NCBI GenBank assembly: GCA_964407285.1
Contig: CAYOVG010000395.1
Span: 1 to 6,050, forward strand
Direction: 5' to 3'
Origin: CAYOVG01 sp964407285
Lineage (GTDB): Bacteria > Desulfobacterota > Syntrophobacteria > Syntrophobacterales > Syntrophobacteraceae
DNA length: 6,050 nucleotides
Below, piece after piece: positions 1 through 4,931 of the stretch. The notes under the pieces are model-generated. The model saw only the letters and a list, made by a program, of their open reading frames with translations. It searched no databases and had not been told where the DNA came from. Every line of letters begins with the position of its first letter. Positions within the stretch are counted from its first letter, which is position 1. Both the position numbers and the translations under genes were made by a program.

Positions 1-68
1 CCCCGAATACAACCCTTTAGGGGGTGGATAGGCAGCAACAGTCTTCTCCGGTGATGCGGTCTGAGCCC

Positions 69-90
69 GTATTGGGCCAATACTTTTTTT
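69..90 (+). terminator. Probable rho-independent terminator, rightward
   Basis: A perfect 6-bp stem (GTATTG, 69-74; CAATAC, 78-83) with a GGC loop is followed at once by seven T residues (84-90). This is the classical intrinsic terminator layout for the plus strand. The stem is short and A/T-rich, so efficiency is uncertain. It would stop transcription entering from the left, before that transcription runs antisense into the IS91-type transposase. It may serve a gene outside the window. Confidence 0.5.
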
Positions 91-109
91 AGGGCGAGCG
101 ATTATCGTT

Positions 110-127
110 TAGCTTCCAGAGAAGCTA
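110..127. repeat. Perfect 7-bp hairpin near the transposase-distal (left) end
   Basis: TAGCTTC (110-116) pairs with GAAGCTA (121-127) around a CAGA loop. No T-tract follows on either strand, so it does not look like a terminator. IS91-family elements carry hairpins near their replication-origin (oriIS) end, which lies downstream of the transposase gene, and this hairpin is in that position. Assigning it to oriIS is inference; I could not find the element boundary. Confidence 0.45.
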
Positions 128-208
128 TGAAAGGGGGCTTCTACGGCATAAGGATGATCAAATCCTCCTGTGATTGGGTCAATGCCTGGTTTTAGCCCTT
201 CTGAGCAT

Positions 209-244
209 CTCATCCCGATGAGCACCAAGCCGGAGGCTTGGTGC
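209..244. repeat. Tandem hairpins at the transposase 3' end (possible oriIS part)
   Basis: Two adjacent hairpins share one base. CTCATC/GATGAG (209-222) has a 2-base CC spacer, too tight to fold fully as drawn. GCACCAAGCC/GGCTTGGTGC (222-244) is a perfect 10-bp stem with a GGA loop. They cover the last codons and stop of the transposase. A strong hairpin here fits the subterminal structure of an IS91 replication-origin end, or it may protect or end the transcript. No U-run follows in the minus-strand direction. Confidence 0.5.
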
Positions 245-1264
245 CCAGGACATGCATGGGGGATTTACAGATGGGGCACAAAAAGGTTGGTCTGGGCCGT
301 GGTGTAGAGGCTTTTATCAAAACCCGCAGAATCAGATGAACCAGGGAGAGCAACTTTTTGGCATTGCCATGCAAGAAGCCATAGTCTCTAGCCCTACGAA
401 AACCTTTTGGTAAAACATGTTGCAGGACAAGCCACAGGAAGTCTTCTCCTTTGAGGGTTCGGTAGAGGATTTTGCCTGTGCGGCCTTCGACGCATTGAAA
501 AGTTACATTGCCATCTTCATTGGAGATGATATTGCTTTCACCGATTACGCCCCGGTAGAGGTAGCGAGACAAGTACTTTAAAGCGGAAGCACCTTTTCCC
601 ACACGTGTGCAGTCGACCACCCATTTTCTGGGCACTGAACCGGGTAGGCTGAGGCCGGCTTTGATCAATGGTTCCCGGAATCGGGCACGAAACACCCTGG
701 GCAGTGCGAATTCATTGAACAGGTACTTGGCTCTTTTCTTTTTCCATTGTTTCCTGGCCTTATCCACACCTCCTCCCGGCACCACGACATGAACATGAGG
801 GTGAAGTCGAGGCGTCGGTTGTGAGTGTGCAGAACCGCGGTCATGCCGATTTGTACACCAAGATTTTTGGGATTTAGGCCAAAGTCTTTGAGCGTGCTCG
901 AAGCACAAGCAAAGAGAAGGTTGTAGACGAGGCTCTGTTTATTCCAGGCAAGGAATCTGAGTTCATAGGGAAGCGTAAAGGTTGCCATGAAGTAGTCAAC
1001 GGGTAAGAGCTTCGCCTGTTGGCGATCCAGCCAGAGGGAGGTTTCATGATTCTGACATTGTGGGCAGCTTCGGTGTCCACACGAGTGCGGTCGCCACTCT
1101 GCATGGCCGCACTCAGTGCATTGCACGAGCAACTGAGCGGCTTCGGGTGTTCTGCATTTGCTGATGGTGTCATCGATTGTGTGCTTGTGAGCGGGTGAGA
1201 GCATTGAGCCGTATTTAGCCTCAAGGGCATCGTGATAGTGATCGAGGATAGCAGCGAGACGCAT
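210..1264 (-). pseudogene. IS91-family HUH (Y2) transposase, single frameshift
   Basis: This is a rolling-circle-type transposase of the IS91 family, which nicks and joins single strands with an HUH metal site and paired tyrosines. The ATG at 1264 follows an AGGAGG site at 1274-1279, and the gene starts 3 bp after the recombinase stop. The N-terminal part (to about 806) has a zinc-finger-like region: CTECGH, then HSCGHRSCPQCQ. The continuation lies in another frame (about 805 to 210). It contains HPHVHVVVPGGG (the HUH site), the Y2-type motif YLSRYLYRG, and a terminal CPIC motif. The frames meet at 804-805: one added T on the coding strand (GAC TTT CAC) gives RRLDFHPHVHVVV, the expected family sequence. 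The repaired protein would be about 350 residues, near the usual size. As it stands only a short product without the catalytic domain can be made, unless frameshifting or a sequencing error is involved. Confidence 0.88.
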
Positions 1265-1267
1265 GGG

Positions 1268-2170
1268 TCATATCCTCCTCAGATCCACATGGAGGGTATT
1301 GATCAGCCCGTTAATGGTTTCGGATGAATTTGTTCTGTAATCTCGGTTAAATGAGCGTAGCGTTGTGTGGTGGTGGGACTGCTGTGACCGAGCAGGGCCT
1401 GGATATGACGAAGGCTCAAGCCCCTCTCGAGCAGATGGGTTGCAAAGGCATGTCTCAGGGAGTGAATCGAGACTTTTTTTAATGCCGCACTGCTCCACCA
1501 CGGCTTTCATGGCAGCCTGAGTGCCGCCTCGATCCATGTGGGTGACGGCATTGCGGATTTGATCGGGTGAGCCCACAGCATTTGGAAATAACCAGCAGGG
1601 ATTGTGGTGTTTTAACCACAAAGCGCGTAGTGCTTCATGGGTGAGATCCGGCAATGGGACGAAACGGTCCTTGTGGCCTTTTCCTCGGCGGATATGAACC
1701 AGTTTCCGCTTACCGTCGATATCGCCCACCTGCAGGTTCAGGGTCTCGGAGAGGCGCAAGCCCATGGAATAGGTTATCAGAAGAAAGACCCGGTAGCGCA
1801 GCTTGCGTGTCGCACCGATCAACTGTTCGACTTCGCTCACAGTGAGAATATCGGGCAGTGGAACTACTTCAGGCGCCTTCACTATATTCACCCACCGCCA
1901 GTCCTCTTTGAGGATATGTTTCCAGAAAAACTGCAAACCATTGCGGTCAATCTTGACCGTACTCCAGGAATGGGACTGCACCAGTTCGGAAAAGTAGAAC
2001 TCTCGCTATTCCAGGCTCAACTGATCGGGGCAGCAATCAAAGTGCTCACTGATCCGACGCACAGCCCGAGCGTATGCATCGATGGTCTTTTTACTTTTGC
2101 CCTGCAGCTTGAGCAAACGAAGATGACGTTGATAAAGCTCATTAAATCGATTCATTTCAGCTTCATTCAT
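1268..2170 (-). pseudogene. Tyrosine recombinase/integrase of the IS91-type element, three lesions
   Basis: This is a phage-integrase-family tyrosine recombinase of about 300 codons. Some IS91 relatives carry such a gene ahead of the transposase. The start at 2170 (MNEAEMNRF) has an AAGGGAGA site at 2176-2183. The SAM-like N-terminal part contains KSKKTIDAYARAVRRI. An in-frame TAG at 2008-2006 (codon 55) interrupts it, and the same frame continues with FYFSELVQSHSWSTVKIDRN. The catalytic core follows: MGLRLSETL carries the first Arg and RRGKGHKDR the Lys. At an A7 run (1480-1474) the frame is wrong. The next frame encodes HSLRHAFATHLL, LLGHSS and TTTQRYAHL, which hold the HxxR, His and nucleophilic Tyr motifs. 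Near 1331-1329 the first frame becomes correct again and ends ETINGLINTLHVDLRRI. In the present frame the gene therefore loses its active-site residues. Confidence 0.85.
1274..1279 (-). promoter_or_regulatory. Shine-Dalgarno of the transposase, inside the integrase 3' end
   Basis: AGGAGG on the minus strand lies 9 nt before the ATG at 1264 and within the last codons of the integrase. The integrase stop (1270-1268) and transposase start are 3 bp apart, so the two genes should be co-transcribed and probably translationally coupled. Confidence 0.7.
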
Positions 2171-2172
2171 GG

Positions 2173-2224
2173 TATTCTCCCTTTGTTTAAGTGGTGCCCG
2201 GAATTGGGCAGCCAAGGGAGAATA
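2173..2224 (-). promoter_or_regulatory. RBS-sequestering inverted repeat of the integrase, with possible -10 box
   Basis: TATTCTCCCTT (2173-2183) and AAGGGAGAATA (2214-2224) form a perfect 11-bp inverted repeat. A smaller TGCCC/GGGCA stem (2195-2199, 2206-2210) sits in the loop. Read on the minus strand, the 3' arm holds the integrase Shine-Dalgarno and ends 2 nt before its ATG. A transcript entering from outside would fold and hide the site. A -10-like TATATT (2226-2221) would start RNA near 2214, after nearly all of the 5' arm, and leave the site free; no good -35 is visible. The inverted repeat is seen directly; the regulatory role is inferred by analogy with read-through protection in IS10 and IS50. 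Confidence 0.55.
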
Positions 2225-2294
2225 TACAGTATTTTGGTGTTTTTTCCGCCGCGCGAGCGGCTTCGTCCAACGAGGGGATGAAGGTGGACCAGCA

Positions 2295-2304
2295 CCACGC
2301 GTGG
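2295..2304. promoter_or_regulatory. Palindrome CCACGCGTGG, possible operator of the PIN operon
   Basis: A perfect 10-bp palindrome lies 29 bp ahead of the PIN-gene ATG. Toxin-antitoxin operons are often controlled by the antitoxin complex binding a palindrome at the promoter, which makes this a candidate operator. I see no convincing -35/-10 pair around it, and the partner protein shows no obvious DNA-binding fold, so support is weak. Confidence 0.25.
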
Positions 2305-2333
2305 CAATTGAAATCGGACTTGACAGGAGAGAA

Positions 2334-2807
2334 ATGAAGCCAACAGTATACATTGAGACCACGGTGATCAGTTACCTTATGGCAAGACCCAGCCGGGATT
2401 TGATCGTCGCGGCACACCAACAGATCACGCATGACTGGTGGGAAACGGCATTACCCCATTTCGAGGCGTTCATTTCTCCGATTGTGTTGGAAGAGATATC
2501 AGGAGGGGACGCTCAAGCAGCAAAGCTACGGCTCGATAGCGTCTCATCCTTCCCACTACTGGAGGTTTTGTCGGAAGTACGCAACCTTGCAGAGTCATAT
2601 TTTTCTGCCATCGCGATCCCTGAAAAAGCGAGAGCGGATTCATACCATCTGGCTGTCGCCGCATGGCACGGGATGGATTTTCTCATTTCGTGGAATTGCA
2701 CACATATCGTCAGCGGAAGGGTAAAGAGGATCATAGAGGAAATTAACGCTGCGGTGGGGATAAGAACACCAATAATCTGTACACCAGAGGAACTCATGGA
2801 GGCCTAG
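2334..2807 (+). CDS. PIN-domain protein, VapC-like toxin family
   Basis: This is a 157-residue PIN-domain protein, probably a metal-dependent ribonuclease. PIN proteins cut RNA with a cluster of acidic residues that hold Mg or Mn. Visible family marks are TVYIETTVISYL at residues 4-15, with Glu8 where many PIN proteins have Asp; VLEE at 51-54; ADSYHLAVAAWHGMDFLISWN at about 101-121, with Asp102, His105 and Asp115; and the WNC-H motif at 120-124. Length is normal for the family and no signal peptide or membrane segment is seen. The ATG at 2334 follows an AGGAGA site (2325-2330), and MKPTVYIET is the usual family start. The downstream partner begins 1 bp after the TAG stop, so the pair is an operon. 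The toxin role is inferred from family and neighbour. Confidence 0.87.
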   Translation: MKPTVYIETTVISYLMARPSRDLIVAAHQQITHDWWETALPHFEAFISPIVLEEISGGDAQAAKLRLDSVSSFPLLEVLSEVRNLAESYFSAIAIPEKARADSYHLAVAAWHGMDFLISWNCTHIVSGRVKRIIEEINAAVGIRTPIICTPEELMEA

Positions 2808-2808
2808 C

Positions 2809-2988
2809 ATGTCACGAGATCCTATCATAGAGGAAGTTCGGCAGATCCGTCGCAAGATCGAGGCAGAGTGTGAAGACGATGCTCAGAAATACTATGACCA
2901 CATTCAACAACTGCAAGAAAAATATCGGCATCGACTCGTTCAGCGTAAGCCGAAGCCATCTCTTAACAGACAGAAGTTGGCAGTATGA
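2809..2988 (+). CDS. Small charged helical protein, probable antitoxin partner of the PIN protein
   Basis: This 59-residue protein starts MSRDPIIEEVRQIRRKIE and is rich in Glu, Arg, Lys and Gln. It looks like one or two long amphipathic helices: residues 4-20 and 25-45, the latter including YYDHIQQLQEKYRHRL. Short proteins with this RDPI-EEVR-IR start are commonly found directly downstream of PIN genes of the same type and are assumed to be their antitoxins. That link is from general knowledge and is not proven here. The ribosome-binding site GGAGG (2798-2802) lies within the end of the toxin gene, 6 nt before ATG. No ribbon-helix-helix, AbrB or Phd motif is evident, so self-regulation by DNA binding cannot be inferred. 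The group II intron RT fragment begins within a few bases of the stop, so the native C-terminus may have been altered. Confidence 0.72.
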   Translation: MSRDPIIEEVRQIRRKIEAECEDDAQKYYDHIQQLQEKYRHRLVQRKPKPSLNRQKLAV

Positions 2989-3567
2989 AGGGCAAGTACG
3001 CATCGCAAAGGCTGTGAAGGATAATAGATGGAACAAAGTAAAGGTCTTACAGTATCCATCAACCCACTCGTTCCACACCAAGCTACCGGCTGTTAAACGA
3101 GCGACTTCCAACAAGGGGAAGCCCCCCGGTGTTGACGGTGTCCGATGGAAGGGCACCCGAGCCAAATGGCGGGCTGCTTGCAGCCTGCGCAGGCGTGGCT
3201 GCAAACCCAAGCCCTTGAGGAGGATCTATATCCCCAAGAAGAACGAAAACTGAGACCTCTTTCCATACCATGCATGTCCGATCGAGCAATGCAGGCGCTC
3301 TGCAAGCCGGCTTTGGCGCCCGTAGCCGAAACGACAGCCGACAAGAACTCTTACGGCTTTCGGGAAGGCAGATCCTGCGCCGATGCCATTGCCGCCGGCT
3401 TCAGTGCTCTGTCAAAGCCCAACTCGGCGCCATGGATACTGGAAGGAGACATCAAGGGTTGTTTTGACAACATCTCTTTCCAATGGATGCTTGACAACAT
3501 CCCGATGGACCAAACCGTTCTTCGCATGTGGCTGGGGGCCGGATACATGGAAAACGGCATTCAGTAT

Positions 3568-3575
3568 CCCACGCG
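3568..3575 (+). repeat. Left target-site duplication of the MITE
   Basis: CCCACGCG occurs here and again at 3727-3734, directly abutting the inverted repeats of the 151-bp insertion. With one copy kept, the RT reads TAT CCC ACG CGC AAG GGA, giving YPTRKG, which is the family sequence. Confidence 0.85.
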
Positions 3576-3610
3576 GGCATGGTTCAAAACAGGGTAACAC
3601 TTTCGGGTCG

Positions 3611-3628
3611 CCCCCGCGCGGGCGGGGG
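3611..3628. repeat. GC-rich 7-bp hairpin inside the MITE
   Basis: CCCCCGC (3611-3617) pairs with GCGGGGG (3622-3628) around GCGG. It is one of three stable interior hairpins of the insertion and has no following T-run. Confidence 0.7.
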
Positions 3629-3653
3629 TCCGGGAAAGCCTTGAGGAGCCTGG

Positions 3654-3673
3654 ATTCCCGCATACGCGGGAAT
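3654..3673. repeat. dRS3-like palindrome inside the MITE
   Basis: ATTCCCGC (3654-3661) pairs perfectly with GCGGGAAT (3666-3673) around ATAC. The 20-bp unit fits the ATTCCC-N8-GGGAAT form of the Neisseria dRS3 repeat and similar palindromes scattered in many proteobacteria. The resemblance is in pattern only and no common origin is claimed. Confidence 0.65.
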
Positions 3674-3726
3674 GACGATGAGTCTTTTCGGGTGTTACCC
3701 CGAACACGCGGCTTCTGAACCATGCC

Positions 3727-3734
3727 CCCACGCG
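3727..3734 (+). repeat. Right target-site duplication of the MITE
   Basis: This is the second copy of CCCACGCG, following the right inverted repeat. The RT reading frame resumes directly from this copy (ACG CGC AAG GGA, TRKG). Confidence 0.85.
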
Positions 3735-3846
3735 CAAGGGAGTACCAGCAAGGCGGATAATCTCTCCAACCCTTTCCAACATGGTGCTTGATGGGCTGGA
3801 GCAGGCCGCATGTTGTGCAGTTCCCCGTGGAAGCCGCATCAACTTC

Positions 3847-3995
3847 GACATTGGGGTCGGGCAAAGTCAACATGCTGATTGACTTACGAGAAGGGCAGAG
3901 GTTAGGTCTCATTTTGGCCTTAGACGTGCGCTTTCGGGGCTGAAACTGCAGCTTTAAGGGCAAGAACCGAAACTATCGAGCAGAGAGCTAACCAC
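3847..3995. other. Unassigned segment between two RT fragments
   Basis: I recognise no protein in any frame here. The plus-strand frames are broken by stops and show no RT motif, and the minus-strand open frame through it is antisense to the RT fragments. It lies between the abrupt end of RT fragment A after SRINF and the first recognisable residues of RT fragment B, so it may be decayed RT or intron sequence, or filler from a deletion. Confidence 0.4.
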
Positions 3996-4262
3996 CTCCC
4001 TTAAAGAGCGCGGACGGAGGCAAGGGAACCTTCGATTTTCTGGGATTTACCCACTTTCGGGCGAAATCGCACCGGGGACTATTGGGTCATCAAGCGGAAG
4101 ACCATAGGGAAACGATTGCGCCGGTTCATGAAGGCGATGTGGCAATGGTGTCGCCAGAACCGTCACGAAGGCATCCGGGAGCAGTACGAAACTCTCCGCT
4201 CCAAGTTACGGGGGTACTACCAGTATGACGGTATGGTCCAGTCCGGGGTTGAACCACGGTAA
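3996..4262 (+). pseudogene. Group II intron RT/maturase fragment B (thumb/X region), different lineage from A
   Basis: GTFDFLGFTHFRAKSHRG (about 4025-4078) is the conserved post-YADD segment of a bacterial group II intron reverse transcriptase of the FLGFTH type. A frameshift near 4074-4080 moves the frame. It then reads YWVIKRKT, RRFMKAMWQWCRQNRHE and LRSKLRGYYQYDGM, the thumb and maturase-proximal region. The protein departs from the family after YYQY-G and stops at TAA 4260-4262, where relatives run on through an RRAW-WLSRR-like end. Fragment A belongs to the type whose matching block reads FLGQTFRK, so A and B appear to derive from two different introns. Both ends of B are broken, and no intron RNA domain V is seen nearby. 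Confidence 0.75.
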
Positions 4263-4367
4263 ATGCTCAGCATCTCAAGAAAAGACTTCAAGGACTGGGC
4301 TCTTTTCAGGCTTAAGGCCCTGTTTTAGGTATGGAAATTGACCATCTAAGGAGAGAGGCAAAGGAGC
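4263..4367. other. Gap between RT fragment B and the REP-associated transposase
   Basis: No coding feature is seen. Just before the transposase ATG there are two purine-rich stretches, AAGGAGAGAGG (4348-4358) and AAGGAG (4361-4366). The nearer is only 1 nt from the ATG, so the farther one is the better ribosome-binding site. A weak CAGG/CCTG stem at about 4308-4323 precedes TTTT but is too poor to call a terminator. Confidence 0.4.
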
Positions 4368-4887
4368 ATGGCCAGAGCCAAACGACACGACCTGTCCGGA
4401 TACGCCTGACACATAACCCATCAGTGCCACCAGAGGGAGTTCCTCCTGAAGTTTACCAGGGACCGCAAACGCTGGCTCCACTGGCTGTTTGAGGCAAAGA
4501 AGCGCTACGGCCTGTGCGTACTGAACTACATGGTCACCTCCAATCACATCCACCACCTGCTGGTGCTTGACCGCGGGAAACGGGAGGTTATCCTCAAATC
4601 CATGCAACTTGTGGCAGGTAGGACCGCACGGGAGCCACAACAGGAGGAAGATGCGAAGAGGTGCCTTCTGGGATGACCGCTACCATGCAACCGCGGTGGG
4701 AACGAGTGAGCACCTCATCCGATGCATCGTCTACATGGATCTGAACATGGCGCGTGCTGGTGTCGTCAGCCACCGTTCAGAGTGGGAGAGCAGCGGCTAC
4801 CATGAGATCCAGACACCCCGTTAAAGGTATGGACTGATCGATCATGAGTGCCTGATAGGGGGCTTCAACTCAACGCAGGTGCCGTGA
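4368..4887 (+). pseudogene. REP-associated tyrosine transposase (Y1/IS200-like), several lesions
   Basis: RAYT proteins are single-strand HUH transposase relatives that act on REP palindromes. The start MARAKRHDLSGYA is typical. The TGA at 4407-4409 replaces the Trp of the usual GYxWHIT motif. The frame then continues HITHQCHQREFLLKF and reaches TSNHIHHLLV, which holds the HUH motif (HIH). A frameshift near 4645-4650 shifts reading to a frame that gives RRGAFWDDRYHATAV and CIVYMDLNMARAGVVSH, the block with the conserved tyrosine. TAA at 4822-4824 sits where relatives have Gln; the frame continues RYGLIDHECL and then loses similarity before TGA at 4885-4887, so the C-terminus is also lost. At least three inactivating changes make activity very unlikely. 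No REP array is visible beside it. Confidence 0.85.
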
Positions 4888-4931
4888 GTTCCCCGTTCGG
4901 TCTATTGAACTCTACACAACAGGATTCAAGA
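4888..4931. other. Short leader ahead of the DUF4258-like gene
   Basis: No gene is seen. AGGA (4921-4924) stands 7 nt before the GTG at 4932 and is the likely ribosome-binding site. TTGAAC near 4905 could be a -35 element, but no good -10 follows before the start codon, so no promoter is called. Confidence 0.3.

Larger units (their letters stand above)
3576..3726. mobile_element. 151-bp MITE-like element inserted in the group II RT
   Basis: This short element has no coding capacity. Its ends are perfect 11-bp inverted repeats, GGCATGGTTCA (3576-3586) and TGAACCATGCC (3716-3726), flanked by the 8-bp direct repeat CCCACGCG. A second, subterminal inverted repeat is GGGTAACAC (3592-3600) with GTGTTACCC (3692-3700). 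Inside are a GC-rich hairpin (3611-3628), a dRS3-like hairpin (3654-3673) and TTCGGG/CCCGAA (3687-3704). Terminal repeats and an 8-bp duplication point to movement by a DDE-type transposase acting in trans. No matching transposase is in the window. The neighbouring REP-associated transposase is not expected to make target duplications. The perfect duplication and termini suggest a fairly recent insertion. Confidence 0.85.
2993..3846 (+). pseudogene. Group II intron reverse transcriptase fragment A, interrupted by a MITE
   Basis: This is the front half of a group II intron-encoded reverse transcriptase (LtrA-like). It opens at VRIAKAVKDNRWNKV, so roughly the first 30-40 residues usual in the family are missing. 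It continues through GVDGVRWKGTRAKW and LRRIYIPKKN. A one-base deletion at 3244-3245 ends that frame at 3253; adding a G gives KKNGKLRPLSIP. The next frame carries NSYGFREGRSCADA and LEGDIKGCFDNIS, the RT3 block with the first catalytic Asp. The MITE at 3576-3726 then adds a stop. Past it the protein resumes as TRKGVP, followed by a paired insertion (near 3748) and deletion (near 3757) in the QGG box, then IISPTLSNMVLDGLEQA. It ends at SRINF (3846), where VRYADD should follow. The YADD catalytic box, thumb and maturase domains are absent. No domain V of the intron RNA is recognised. Confidence 0.85.

Noticed and set aside
1474..1480. Classical -1 programmed frameshift at the A7 run in the integrase
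   Set aside because: The needed change is +1 (or -2), not -1, and the downstream frame returns by another indel. Mutation or miscall is simpler.
2248..2261. GCCGC-GCGA-GCGGC hairpin next to a T-run, as a terminator
   Set aside because: The T-run precedes the hairpin on the plus strand, and on the minus strand the hairpin is followed by A residues. Neither strand gives a hairpin followed by U.
1637..2281. Plus-strand open frame of 214 codons
   Set aside because: It lies antisense to the clear tyrosine recombinase, which explains the region with conserved motifs.
2169..2333. Upstream in-frame extension of the PIN protein to 212 residues
   Set aside because: The added residues are unlike the family and overlap the integrase leader. 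MKPTVYIET at 2334 with AGGAGA just upstream is the normal start.
3576..3726. MITE as a REP/BIME unit mobilised by the nearby REP-associated transposase
   Set aside because: The clear terminal inverted repeats and 8-bp target duplication point to DDE-type transposition. HUH Y1 enzymes do not generate target duplications.
3412..3963. Minus-strand open frame of 183 codons across the RT and MITE
   Set aside because: It is antisense to RT fragment A and runs straight through the inserted MITE, so it cannot be an old gene. No known domain was seen.
4304..4326. Terminator at CAGG/CCTG followed by TTTT
   Set aside because: Only 4 pairs around an 8-base loop and a short T-run; too weak to support.
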